From: Euonymus europaeus
Lineage: Eukaryota; Streptophyta; Magnoliopsida; Celastrales; Celastraceae
DNA: 64,000 nt
Direction: 5' to 3'
Assembly (NCBI GenBank): GCA_963580455.1
Contig: OY756961.1
Location: 5,375,001 to 5,439,000, forward strand
This document shows positions 17,777 to 29,155 of the stretch, in pieces. Position 1 is the first letter of the stretch; every line of letters begins with the position of its first letter. The position numbers were made by a program, and so were the translations under genes. The notes under the pieces are model-generated. The model saw nothing but the letters and a program-made list of their open reading frames with translations. It did not search any database and was not told the DNA's origin.

Positions 17777-20700
17777 TCATGAGTCCATAAGCCTGTCCAT
17801 GATCAATTTCACAACAGCAGGAGCATCAACAGTGACTGCCACTTTCACCGTCGCCTTATCGGTCCATTCCGTAACTTCACCAAACCTGGTGAGTTCGATA
17901 TGTAAGCAAAGATGATGAAATGAAACAAAATAAAGTTTTGTGCATATGGTGCACTTCATCTTGACAATCAAGCACGGTTAGGAGGAAACTTGCACCAAGA
18001 AGTAAAAAAAAGGGGGTTCACTAGAATTACGAATTTCTTTTAAAGTTATTGTACAATCATGCATCTTCCATAAATATAATTCATTTTGAAACATGTAGGA
18101 TTAATAAACGAAAAGATCACGCAACGTATCATTTTCTAATCGCAGCAGATTTATTCACAAGTTAAAAGAAACTCCTTTGAGCTGCATCTCTTTTGCTTGA
18201 AAAACATCTATTGCCAATTCGCACTCCAACTTAGCATTTCTGTTCTAGCCAAAGTTAGCACGTTCTGAGGATAGCTTCCTCTCCTAAGAACAGAAATATT
18301 TTTTTAAGAAGAACGATAATTTCATTGACTAAAACTTCAACCAGATGCATATGTATTTAAAATGATAGGCAAAGTTGATTGCAGACCACTCAACCAAATG
18401 CATATGCATTATTTTGTTAACACTAATGCGAAGTGTTCATGTTACCAACGATCCAATTCAAGGAGAGCAATTTCATAAATAGAAGTCATTCTTTTTCCTC
18501 ATATTTTCAAGCTGATGTTTGAGATGGACAGTCTTACTTCTTTTGTTTGTTATACAATATTGTAAGTCCCCTGGTGATGCCGCTGGTCTGGACTCTAACA
18601 ACCCCTTCTGTGTAAGAGAGAAGGGAAGGATTTACGGCTGCAAGAAGAGTTGCCGGATCGTGAAGGTAGACGCCTACATCAAAGTTGAAAGTGACTTTTG
18701 TAACTACTATGAACCAACACTCAGGGCCAAATTAATCAATTCTAGAAAGCATACCTTTGGTGCTGTAAGCATCATGATGATAGTTGAAGTACACATCTGA
18801 GATTTTGCACAAGTACTGAGCAAATTTTCCATTTGATTGTGCCAACTTGTCACGGTCTGCATCTGTAATGTCCCAAAAGGTTCAAAAAAAATTCAAAGGG
18901 CGAAGAGAAAATCATTTTGCATATGTTTTCAGTCATCAAGTGTGGCGTTTAAAAGTTAATAACAACTGCCCATGTGGTCATAGAGAAAGGCTAACTGAAA
19001 AGGCACATTCGAAGTTCTTTGGCATGCAGCTCCTGGTCATATTATTATTAAGTATTGTTAACAACCCCAAGAATACAAAAAAAGTGAATACCACAAAAAT
19101 TGCACATACCACAACCACAAAAATTGCAGGTACCACAAATACACTTGGCTCATGAACAGCAGAAACAAAGCACTCTACAAGTGGTAGAATGCAGAAACAC
19201 CCCCAACAATGGGAAGAAGAAGGCAAGAAGCTATTTCCAAGAGTTAAACCTATGATCTCTAGGTTGCAAGGAAACTTTAACAGGGATGCAAGAAACTTTG
19301 TACTTTTGAGACAGGGTTCAGCAATAGAAATTAGTGAGAGGGTTCTGCAATATGATTATAAAGGTCACAAGTACCTGTCAAAATAACCTGATGAGTAACA
19401 TTAATGCCTATGGCCAAGATATCTGCCCCACTTGTAAATACAATATCTGCAGCATCCGGATCACCAAAAATCTGGAAACCAACATAAGGGGTTAGAAACA
19501 GAATGTGCATGTGTATATGTGAGAGGGAGAGATCAAAAACGTATTTAAGAAAAGGTTACAGGTGATAACTAATTAACTATTTTTCATTTTGAATTTCTAG
19601 GTTCAAATGTTAGGGAATCCACAATTCAAAAAAAAATTGAGGATCCTACATTGGCCTCTGCTGCTGGATTAACATTTCCATTTACGGAAAAGGCACCACC
19701 AAGAATAACAATCTGCCCAATGTTTCTTGCAAATGCAGGATCTTGTTGTATAGCCTGTATCACAATATGATATATTAATAAATATTATGAACATAACTCA
19801 TGATGATAAATGATAAAAAAAATGAACAAGAATCTGACCAGTGCAATATTTGTGAGTGGGCCCAATGCTACGACAGTAACTTTCCCAGGATAACAGTTAG
19901 CCTGCTCGACAATAAAAGCAGCCGCTGACTGTCCGATTGCCTTTCCTTTTGGGGGAGGAAAATTTTGGTTGCCAAGTCCATCAGTGCCATGGACAAAATC
20001 AGCAATACGAAGTTTTGTACCGTTCTTTACAAGAAAAGAAAAATAATCTATTGAATCAATGAGCCATAAAAAAAACAGTTGAAATCAGCACATGCTTGAG
20101 CACGAGTAATTCACTGGGAACAATGTTAATGCCACACAACTTTGAAGTTAAATATAGAGCACCAAAAGAATAGTGAGAATTCGGAGATTGAAAACAATAT
20201 TAATATATGATATCCTCCATATCCCACTCAGATACCTTATTACCCATCTAAGCTTAATTGCATGGAAAGTAAAGAAATACATGGACTCACTGTCACACTT
20301 GTGTTTCCGCAGAATTCCCAGCATTAAAAAAATAGCATTTCTAAAGACACAACAGAGCTTTTTGGCTACGTTTTTCAATTTAGACGACAAGAACGTTAAT
20401 GAAATTGACTTTGTGCTAGAGATTGTATTCTAGAGACTCCTAGTTGAACTTGAACCCAAAACTCACTCTAGTGTATGATGAAAACTATGGAAGAGATGGT
20501 CAAATCTCCATGAATTTCAGAGTTGGTTTCAGATGACCTGAAAAAGGTAACTTTTCATTGTGGATGGCAAGACAAAAACAGTAAAGGATAAAGAAGAGGG
20601 AAGGTGGGAGGACAAGTAAAAGTCAGTTGAAAATATTGAAACTGAAAAGAAACAACAAAAATAAATACAGTAACTACAAACTGAATAAACTCCAAACATA

Positions 20701-21382
20701 AAAAACCAAATACTTACAGTGATTGTAACATGGGATCCCTCAGCGACCGGGATATCAGTCCTTCCCGCAACCTCCAACTATGGCACAGACACAGAGGATG
20801 CAAAGAAACACCATAAAAAAGTTTTATAACCAAATGATGAGGAATTCTCTATTCAATTATCCAAATCCAATTGAGATAGAAAAATAATCTACCAAATGCA
20901 AAGCATTTCTGGTGGCCAATGTAGTATAAACATTTCCATATATGGTAGTAAGACCAATCACCTCCACTTCAGGCGATCTTAATGCGACAAAAATTGCCAT
21001 GGCATCATCTGCAACCATCAAATCAAATCATTGAAATAACACTTAAAAAATCCTATTGCTCCAGTAACACTGATCCCTCATGAATATGAGGGAAGGAAGG
21101 ACAAAAACATGAACTTGATGGAGACCCGCTAATGCAATCAAGTCCAATTAGAGGAAAATCTCACTAATTTAGAATTCGATTATATTAATTTTTATGTATT
21201 TTCTCAGCTGGCCAACGTAATTACCAGATAACTGAATTTAAATTTTAGTACTCGGAGCTTCAAAGCTCCAGATCTTGTACAAAGAGTACCTTTTTAAATA
21301 AGGGTAATAAGGAAGGGAGAAAGTGGAGCATACCAATACCAGGGTCGGTGTCTATGATGATCTTCTTAGGTTCTACCGCCAT
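17777..21382 (-). CDS. URH1: Uridine nucleosidase (inosine/uridine-preferring nucleoside hydrolase)
   Basis: Hydrolyses uridine (and related nucleosides such as inosine or xanthosine in this family) to base and ribose in cytosolic pyrimidine salvage and breakdown. Nine exons fit in frame: 21382-21334, 21008-20893, 20777-20718, 20024-19839, 19754-19650, 19471-19375, 18862-18755, 18673-18538 and 17885-17777, giving 321 residues, close to the 336 that I recall for Arabidopsis URH1. The calcium- and ribose-binding signature DTDPGIDDA is at residues 11-19. Other family blocks are ALGPLTNIAL, VILGGAF, NIFGDPDAAD, GVYLHDPATLLAA and GEVTEW near the C-terminus. The last exon is short and ends RLMDS. 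The gene is divergent from the single-exon gene at 21635, with about 250 bases between start codons. All known active-site residues that I can check are kept. Confidence 0.94.
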
Positions 21383-21634
21383 GTCCTCCGTCTCAACTAT
21401 CAGCGGAAGATATGACGGCGGTGCACTGTCTGCCAGTTGAAATAAAAGGTCGACAGGCCCACAAGAATGAGTACAACATGGGCCACAGCCCACAGTGGGT
21501 TTTCGTAGAAAATATGAGCAAAAGTTAGGGCTAAAAAAGTAATAAAGATAAAAAATCTCCCCTCCGTTGATTTTGAAATCATTTCTCCGCCTCTGTTGCT
21601 GGGAGATCTGTATTCGTTCTATCACACTCACTCC
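21383..21634. promoter_or_regulatory. Shared bidirectional promoter region
   Basis: Only 252 bases separate the URH1 start codon (minus strand) from the start codon of the gene at 21635 (plus strand). Both 5' UTRs and both core promoters must fit here or overlap the transcripts. No clear TATA box pair was seen, as is common for divergent housekeeping-type promoters. Confidence 0.55.
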
Positions 21635-23560
21635 ATGAATCAATCATCAGCAAAATCCCACAACAACCATTGCTCTCTGGCACCGGTGCCGGAAAAATTG
21701 AAGCAGAAGAAGAAGAATCATAGCACTCGCAGTCCATTGCAAGATCGCTACAACACCATCGCTACGCATAACAGCAGCAAAGATAGCAACGGTTCTTCTT
21801 CTCTGTCCTCCATTGAAGCTCCCAGGGGATGTCTCAGGTTCTTTCTCTCCCATTCTTCATCTTCAAACAGAGTACCTTTTGATAATAACAAACTCTCAAA
21901 ATCAAAGTCCTCCAAAACACCTAAATCTGCTCCTAATGTCCGGAAGGTGAGACCAAAGTATAGTTCGTTAAGACGAACCGTTTTCGAGAAACCCGTTTTG
22001 GATAAACTTTCGGGAAGGAAACCCAGTTCTAAAATTTGTAAGGGGTCAAAGAATTGTTCAGTTTCAGATCCCAGTGGCAGTAATGTAAAAAAAGGACATG
22101 GGGGTTCTCAAGAGCTGAGGCTAGTAGTTGCTGAGAAATGCTACAATGGGGATGCAATTCTGACCCCATCGTGGAAGGTTGCAACCGGGTCTAAGGTTAT
22201 TTTAGATAATTATGAGAAATCGAACGCAAACATTAGTGGAAGCAGCAACAAGACACCTCCGATTCAGGCTTCGGTATCTCCGGAGCTACAATGTGGATCG
22301 TCAATGGTTTCAACTGATACACCTGCTTGTTATGGTGCTGGCCATGTTCTGTCTGGAATCACAGATAAGAGGAAGTGCAGGCCAAGAGGGATACTCACAA
22401 TTGGCAACAATGATCTGGGATTTGGAAGAGCTGAGGCCTTTGACAGTGATGATGATGATGACAACAAAGAGAATGTTCTGGAGGTTTTTCATAATTCTAG
22501 TGTTTCTCCAGTACCTTCGCCGGCTGAGGCTTCAATGCACTGGCTTTTGTCTCCTTGCAATGAGGAGGATGAGAATCAGAGCCTCCACTCCCCCCTATCA
22601 CCTTCATCTGGTAATAATGTTTCCTCTTCAGGTGTCAAAAGCAATAACAAAAGTACTGCTGCCGTTAGTGTGAGAAGCCTTGGTACATCTTTCACTTCTC
22701 CTGGTAGGATTCCTGATGTTCAGGGAAAGCTGGGATCTCCTGTACAAAATAGTTTGGCTGTTCCATCTCTGTTCTGTGCTATGTTTTCTTGTGATGCTGA
22801 AGAAGCTCCAGCAGAAAATTTTAAAAAGCACCTGTATGATATTGATGGAGAAAACTCGTCATTCTCAATTGATTCTTTGGGTAGTGGAAATGTTATTCAG
22901 ACCCCAGAGTCTGGCTCAAGCTCAAGTAGATGTGCTGGCATTTCATGGTTGAGTTCAGATGTTCATGAGAATTGTTTCTTTGATTCAGAACTTAATTTGT
23001 TGGGGGAAAATCTAAAGATGGCAACTTTGTCTCCCAAGAGCCATCTATCAAGCTGGGATCCAACCAGTTCTAGCTTCCAATTTGATTGCATGACTATGCC
23101 CTCCGATTCGGTTGATATTTCTCGTTTTCAGAAGATTTTGAATGATCAAACGTCTCAATTTTCAAACTCTACGTTGGAGAGTCTGTCGCAATCCCCAATG
23201 AGAATATCTTGGAGGGAAGGATTAGCCAGCCGGATTTTTGAGATGGATGAATTTGATTGTTGCAGATGCTTTTCAGATGAACAGGAACATGAAAATAGCT
23301 ACAATAATGAATTGATGGAATCACCCCGAAGTCCTGATCTGAAATTTGATGCGGGAGAAAGTAATATTGTGGCTGATGGTTTCGGGTCAATGGAGTTTAT
23401 GGATAATGGACTGGGACTTGACGAAGAAGGCAAAGAAGAACCACCTCCTGAAATTCCATGTTCATGTGCAGAGTCCATAAGCACTGACGGTGGCGGTCTG
23501 GTTTGTTCTAATGATTCAGATTGGACACTATGCTACAAGAACCAGTTGTTTAAAGACTGA
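21635..23560 (+). CDS. Large plant-specific protein of unknown function, single exon
   Basis: An uninterrupted reading frame of 641 residues. The frame stays open to 21596 but only through TTG/CTG codons, so the ATG at 21635 (MNQSSAKSH) is the start. I do not recognise a named domain. The protein is Ser/Asn-rich and mostly low complexity. It has short blocks that look conserved: EAPRGCLRFFLSH near the N-terminus, KTPKSAPNVRKVRP, an acidic SDDDDDNKENV stretch, ASMHWLLSPCNEEDE in the middle, SPMRISWREGLASRIFEMDE followed by FDCCRCF, and the C-terminus SDWTLCYKNQLF. No signal peptide or membrane segment is visible. The many SP/TP sites suggest a phosphorylated, largely disordered nuclear or cytosolic protein, which is inference. 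By position it may correspond to Arabidopsis At2g43990, also unnamed. A decayed duplicate of its 3' end follows at 23915. Confidence 0.88.
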   Translation: MNQSSAKSHNNHCSLAPVPEKLKQKKKNHSTRSPLQDRYNTIATHNSSKDSNGSSSLSSIEAPRGCLRFFLSHSSSSNRVPFDNNKLSKSKSSKTPKSAPNVRKVRPKYSSLRRTVFEKPVLDKLSGRKPSSKICKGSKNCSVSDPSGSNVKKGHGGSQELRLVVAEKCYNGDAILTPSWKVATGSKVILDNYEKSNANISGSSNKTPPIQASVSPELQCGSSMVSTDTPACYGAGHVLSGITDKRKCRPRGILTIGNNDLGFGRAEAFDSDDDDDNKENVLEVFHNSSVSPVPSPAEASMHWLLSPCNEEDENQSLHSPLSPSSGNNVSSSGVKSNNKSTAAVSVRSLGTSFTSPGRIPDVQGKLGSPVQNSLAVPSLFCAMFSCDAEEAPAENFKKHLYDIDGENSSFSIDSLGSGNVIQTPESGSSSSRCAGISWLSSDVHENCFFDSELNLLGENLKMATLSPKSHLSSWDPTSSSFQFDCMTMPSDSVDISRFQKILNDQTSQFSNSTLESLSQSPMRISWREGLASRIFEMDEFDCCRCFSDEQEHENSYNNELMESPRSPDLKFDAGESNIVADGFGSMEFMDNGLGLDEEGKEEPPPEIPCSCAESISTDGGGLVCSNDSDWTLCYKNQLFKD

Positions 23561-23914
23561 TTTATTGTTCTCTCTTTTTTCCTCCTGTGCATTAGCGTTA
23601 ACGTGAGGTTGCCTAACATAGACGAAAGTTGGTTGAATGGGTTTATTTTGAAAGTCAGCACTTGATGAAAATTCTTGTATTTTAACTGGTCCAAAATGTG
23701 TGCTACTGTTACGATTACCTTAGAACCATATGTTTTTAAAAAAGAGCTCTTCATTCAAGTTTAGGTTGTGATAGGTAATTTCTTAAGTACCGTGAAATAA
23801 ACAGTTTCTGAATCGTCTAAGAGTAGTCTCTTTGTTTTCTCTGACTTTTGAGTTATGATTGAGCACCAGTAGCCAAGTGATTGTTGCTAAGTGGTTGCAA
23901 TAGCATCAATTGAG

Positions 23915-24270
23915 TTTATGGGTAATGAACTGGGATTTCACAGTAAGGCAAAGAAGTTCTTCCACCTTAAACATTTTGTTGTACAGATTCTAAAGGTAAC
24001 GATAGTGATATCTGGTATGTTCAGCTGATTATGATTCAGATTAGACACTATGCTACAATAACCAGTTGTTTGACATTTGATTTATCATGTTCTCTTTAAC
24101 TCCTTCATTGTATCAGGATGAGTCGGGTAACTTTAAGATCAAAGCTGGCTTAAATGGGTGAATTTGGAAAGTCAGCTCTCAACTTGCACATTATTTGTTC
24201 ATAATTTGTGTGGTAGTGGCAATTCCCTTGACTTTCTTTGTTTAATGAAGTGTTATTCATTAGTTAAGTT
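23915..24270 (+). pseudogene. Decayed tandem copy of the 3' end of the 21635 gene
   Basis: This block matches 23391-23760, covering the last coding codons and the 3' UTR. Shared landmarks are GAGTTTATGG.TAATG.ACTGGGA, GATTCAGATT.GACACTATGCTACAA.AACCAGTTGTTT, and further down TGGGT...TTTGAAAGTCAGC-like sequence. It has many substitutions and gaps and no open frame, so it is an old partial tandem duplication. Confidence 0.8.
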
Positions 24271-25857
24271 AACTTTATTGCTTGACATTTTATCTCTTAT
24301 TTATATGAGGTATTGATAGATAAAATTTTCCAGATGCCTGGGGAAAGAGCAAAGGAGCGAAGGGGCACACTTCTTTATCATTATTTATAGTTCATCATTT
24401 TATTTTCTGTGAGTACAGATTCGTGATTTAGCGCCAACACTGGTGAAATTGTTTCAAAGTTAATTTCAAAGGTGTTTCTTTAGGAAAACACAACTTGTTG
24501 TTTTACTGATAGTTACCTATGTAACCAGGTATCTGCTTGAGCAATCCCCTATCTTAATTTTCTAGCAATTTACTTTGCAGTGTTCTCATGGTGCTAAACT
24601 CCAGAATTTATTCAAGTATGAGATGTGAAAACATTACTCAATAATTTGTAATGGAGCTCAGACATTAGCCCAAAACAAAATGAAGACTCAAGAGAATGGG
24701 AACATGGTGCAGTGAGTAATGTATTCTCAACTTTTATAATAAATGGAGTCTAGTGTGATGGGGACAGTTGAAGTATTATGAGCGCAGAATGCAATTGGGG
24801 GTGGGAATGTCAGAACTAAGTCACAACTAGCAAAGTTGGCCATACTAATAGAAAAATTGTGGGCAAGTCATGCCTTCTTAAATTAAGACAGGAGCCAGGA
24901 GGTAGGTCAGCCTATATCCACCCTAGTAACGTTGGAGCATCCTTCTTACTCTTCATACTATGCATTAGCAGTGTGATTTTGATGCAGGTCTCACATGCCT
25001 AATCATTGACCTTGTAAGGCATAAACCAGATGACGGACTGTTCCATGTAGCCTTGAACATTGAAACAGCTAACCTCAAATGATTCCCATTGTTCCTAGTT
25101 GAATCTTAGGAATTAAGGGAAAAAAAAGTTCCATTCCTTGATTCAGAACTTGGTGCTTGATTGTCGAAGTACAGTTTATACCGGAAGACCGGTACGAGTA
25201 AGGGTTCATAGCATGATTGTGGAACCATCTTAAATTTGGAGAAGTGTCTAACTGGCTTTCGTTTTCAAACACCAAAGGCCAATTCTATTTTAAGATGACC
25301 CAATCTTCCCATTTTATTTGCTTGAAGCAACATGGAATTGGAATATGTAGCACTTTCTGAATTTTCAGTTCCCACTCTTACAAAACTCTCATCTCTATGT
25401 AACAGGATGAGGCCTAGTTGACTGAAACTTCTTCTACTGAAGTAAATTTTTGTTTCCTTTGAACCATTTTCTTTCTACTAAAATCTTGTGTCAATGAGAT
25501 GTAGATAGGCTCTGCTCTTTTGATGGAAATCATGTGTGCAATTTGTCCTTTATTGATGCGTATTGGTTTATGAGATCGTTTCCCTTTGTAATGACTCATT
25601 TTTCATTATTAGCAAAATATGCTTACTTTACCAGTTGTCAATTGAACTTAGTTTTTGATGGGAAACTTCATCATCACTGGTCCAGCTGTTGAGAATTATT
25701 AGCTTTGAGAAGCCTTTGATATTCATTTATTTGTTTCTAAGCAGGGATGTGAAAACTCCGGTTTATTCCAGAAGTGGTTTGTTTCAACTGCAGGTTCTGT
25801 TGTTATAAAGTATGCATGGGTGGAGAAAAAATATAATTCGATTGAATCTTTTGAATA

Positions 25858-25940
25858 GACGAGCATGCGGCTCAGTGGTAGAGTTACAAAGATGCAACTA
25901 GTGGTCACAGGTTCAATTCTGATATCACTTAAGGGTTAAT
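25858..25940 (+). mobile_element. tRNA-like SINE head
   Basis: Contains a pol III A-box-like GCGGCTCAGTGGTAGAGT and, about 30 bases later, a B-box-like GGTCACAGGTTCAATTCTG. This is the usual 5' part of plant tRNA-derived SINEs. The sequence does not fold as a proper tRNA, and the 3' body is not recognisable. It could also be a decayed tRNA gene. Confidence 0.55.
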
Positions 25941-26534
25941 GCTCTGTTCAGTTGAATGTGGTATTGGGATAAAAACTGAGGGTTTATTGAATTCCATTCA
26001 TTATTAATTTTGCTTGATAGGGTATGGAACATGTATTTAGCTGACTTGAGTTGATGGAAGTTGTTCATAAAACATATGTCAGTCTGTCTCATGAATCCAT
26101 AATGTCCTAGTAGAGGAATAGAGAGTTCAGATGTCAAATGCATTGGTGTTCTAGTTGCTTTTTTCATAAGTTTTCTCTTGTGGGAATGATGCAGATCAGA
26201 CTCAATCAGTTTGGAATAAAGTATTAAGCAAGGATATTGACAATTTAGTTAATAGACTCTTATTGATAATTGATCATTATTCTATGCACTAGGCACGGAT
26301 ATGGGCAACTGGAGGTAAGAATCGTGTCCAATGCATGCAAAACAGTGACTTGTCAACTAACTTGTTTATGCTTATCTGAGGTAGATGAAATTTCTTATTA
26401 GAGTGTTATTTATTGATGTGAAGAAAAACTTCCGTGTAGATGTGGGGTATTATGCTTGCCTCTTTCTTGACCAAATCCAAGCAGAATGTTTGGATATGCA
26501 CATACATGCAGCCTATCAAGATGAACTATTTGTA

Positions 26535-26556
26535 ATATATATATATATATATATAT
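26535..26556. repeat. (TA)n microsatellite
   Basis: About eleven TA dinucleotides in a row. Confidence 0.9.
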
Positions 26557-27198
26557 TAATTTTTCTCTGGTGGCTGATGGCTGATGTTTTGTATTAAACT
26601 TGTTGTTGCAGATTTTGATTCTGTCACTTGATAGAAATCTTCAAGAGGATTAGGTAAAAACAATGACTTGTTTTATTGATTGCAGCCTCAAGCTTGACCA
26701 AGTCACAACGACACAACAGCAGGATGGTCATTCCAGATTAGAAAAACAAATGAAAGTATGTCGAAGAAGAAACGGTTTTTGGAGGTAAGTTTTCATTTTT
26801 TTTTTTTCATTTTATATAATCCATTGTTAATCACCTTTCCCTTTAGTGCTGAGTATGAGGCCATTTTTCAGCCTTGTTTATGCAAATTCTTATCTGAATT
26901 TAAATTTTTTTTATATTTTTTATTTGCTGGCATTTGATCCACCAATGCAGAATTCAACGTAAATATGCATAGCTACTATGGCCAACTTGTTTGAATTATT
27001 TATGCATAAAGTCGATTATCAAAATGACATTTTAGACTTTTCCAGCCCTCAAATGGAAGTAAAAGTCAAGGGAAGTATACATCACTGTCATATACAACCA
27101 AACCCAACGAGCCAAAAGTCTCTCAAATGTTCATTTTTCTTCTTAAGGAAGATAGCTAGAAGGGAGAAAGCAAGGAAAAAACTCACTCGAGTTCACAA

Positions 27199-27543
27199 AT
27201 GGAGGGTCTGATCCCAACATTTTTCAGGGCAGTCAGGAAGAACAGAACTCGAAAGCGGTACGAGTGTCTCTCAGCTGGTGCAGCTCATAGCTTCAACGTA
27301 GCAGACTTCTACATCAATGGTGAAACTGATGCATATATGTCCACAGGAACTAAAACTGATCAGAAGATCAGAACTGCTGGATTGAATGCAGAGAGAATTA
27401 ATGGTCATCACCGAAGATACAACTCTGTTGGAGATTTCTCAGTTGGGTTTTCTTCAGGGATTGATGGCACAAAGAAGGCTGCTCAGAAACAAATTGTGAG
27501 AAGCAGAAGCCATAGAATTCTCTCTTGTGTAACTGGTAATTAG
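27199..27543 (+). CDS. Small plant-specific protein of unknown function
   Basis: A single-exon frame of 114 residues starting MEGLIPTFFRAVRKNRTR. I know the start MEGLIP- and an end of the type 'SHR(I/M)(L/F)SCVTG' from a family of small unnamed plant proteins, but I cannot give a function. It is basic (about 20 Lys/Arg) with no signal peptide or membrane segment. The middle block YNVADFYIN-type (here FNVADFYING) and RRYNSVGDFSVGF also look conserved. The ATG at 27199 fits the family start. Upstream splice-like signals at about 26787 and 26950 suggest non-coding 5' exons. By position it may match an unnamed Arabidopsis gene near At2g44010. Confidence 0.82.
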   Translation: MEGLIPTFFRAVRKNRTRKRYECLSAGAAHSFNVADFYINGETDAYMSTGTKTDQKIRTAGLNAERINGHHRRYNSVGDFSVGFSSGIDGTKKAAQKQIVRSRSHRILSCVTGN

Positions 27544-27733
27544 ACATTTAAGATTAAATACAACTGTTGCTCTTCAATGCCTATGTTTGCTTTCCATGTC
27601 TCCTCCCACTCCTCTTTCTCTTTTTCATTAGTTGCAATATTCAAGCCTGCAATAATGTTCAGATTCCACAAAAAAGTGTGGTATGTTTCTTGATATGGCA
27701 AAGGCTTTTGTGTTTCTAGAACAACTCAGATTG

Positions 27734-29155
27734 TAAATATATTTAATTCAGGATATGAAGACTGGCTAAACATGAATCGGGCTCTTCCAATTTATGGCTT
27801 GATTCAGTTTTATCTTGGTCTCTCAATAAAATCCTAGAAATTTTCCATTAGTAGAAGAGAGGGGTTTCTTCCCAACATACACGTTTTCTCTCGTGTGCTC
27901 CTAATTTTGTTGGGTTCAAGATATTTTTTTATAAAATTTTAAAAAATTATGTGTATTTTGATCGATTTTATAAATTTAACGATACATTTTTTATTTAAGT
28001 TACATATATTATTTTTATTTTGTCTTTTATCTTTTTCTATTTCTCTTTGCTTTTTCTGCTCACGCACATTCAATACCTATAAATTAAATTCTCAACAAAG
28101 AATATTATAAATGAATATTGCAAAAATTATGGTTGGATTGATATGCTTGTTTTTCATCTATTTTTTATTTTCATTTCTCAAAAAATACAAAACAATGTTG
28201 AAAATACGCTTGATAATCCATTTTAAAAATACGGCAAGCAAAAAATCACCTTAAAACAATTTGTAAGCAAAAAAAGAAAAAAAGAAAAAAATAGAACATT
28301 AAACAAACCAAATCGACAATTTAGAGGTTTTCCCCCTTATTGATAGGAGTGCAAAAGGGCTTCACAAATTACAATAAGTTAATTAATTAATTTAGAATCA
28401 TTAAATTAACGAAAATAAAAGAGCGATTGCATTTGAGAAAGAAAAAAAACTCATATCACCAAAGAGGTGTACGGGCTGCAATCATTGCAGCTTGAAATAT
28501 GTATTTTAATTAGATTTAGAATCATTAAATTAATGAAAATAAAAGAGCGATTGCATTTGATACATTTGAGAATAAAAAAAAAACTCATATCACCAAAGAG
28601 GTGTACGGGCTGCAATCATTGCAGCTTGAAATATGTATTTTAATTAAATCACGATCATCTATTTTAGTCATTCATGTTACCTTGTTTTTTATTTTATTAT
28701 ATTTGAATAATTGTAATTTAAAATATATCATAATTGCAACACCCATCCCACCAAAGAGACCTTTTTTACTATACAAGTGAGATTTATTATATTTGGATGT
28801 TAATTATAACTACAGTAAAAACCGGGAGATGAAAGGAGTTGCTCTGTAGACTTAAAAGTTGTAACTCATAATTAGAGTTTTATTTGTTAATTTATTCAGA
28901 CTTTTCATTTTATTTGTTAATTTACTACTCTTAGCCAACAAACCTTAACCAAGCATTGGCAACCCGCAAACAACATCCAGAATTCACACTGGACAGGCCT
29001 AGGGGGCCCAACAGTTAACTTGCAGGCCTATATCTAGGCCCGGTAGTAGGGTACTGAAAAAGAAATATAGGTGACGTGACTAGGTCAGGGGAATTTCAAC
29101 TTTCAAGCCCATATCTAGCCCTATTTAGAAAACAATATCGCAGGCTGTTTTCCCA
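27734..29155. repeat. Local duplication block A, copy 1
   Basis: A non-coding AT-rich block that recurs at 30236-31705 (nearly full) and 34335-34810 (3' part only). It starts near 'TTCAGGATATGAAGACTGG' and ends at 'CAGGCTGTTTTCCCAT'. It begins about 190 bases after the stop of the 27199 gene, so its start may once have been that gene's 3' UTR. An internal tandem repeat of about 125 bases (28387-28511 and 28512-28650, each holding 'GTGTACGGGCTGCAATCATT') is unique to this copy. The sequence shows no protein-coding potential. Confidence 0.85.
28387..28650. repeat. Internal tandem repeat of about 125 bp in block A copy 1
   Basis: Two adjacent copies share 'TTTAGAATCATTAAATTAA', 'AAAAGAGCGATTGCATTTGA' and 'CACCAAAGAGGTGTACGGGC', ending in 'GAAATATGTATTTTAATTA'. 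The other A copies carry only one unit. Confidence 0.85.

Larger units (their letters stand above)
23561..27198. other. Intergenic region with 3' end duplicate, SINE head and possible 5' UTR exons
   Basis: About 3.6 kb without a protein-coding gene. It begins with the 3' UTR of the 21635 gene and contains the decayed copy at 23915-24270, a SINE-like head at 25860 and a (TA)n run at 26535. Near 26700-26786 there is an exon-like block, preceded by GATTGCAG and followed by GTAAGTTTT. Around 26951, AATGCAG precedes the region leading to the small gene at 27199. These may be non-coding 5' exons of that gene. The middle (24300-25850) shows nothing recognisable. Confidence 0.45.

Noticed and set aside
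22212..22673. 153-residue frame within the 21635 gene
   Set aside because: It is a shifted frame of the real gene, with no independent start or features.
25858..25940. A functional tRNA gene
   Set aside because: A- and B-box-like motifs are present, but the acceptor and anticodon stems do not pair, so SINE head or decayed tRNA is more likely.
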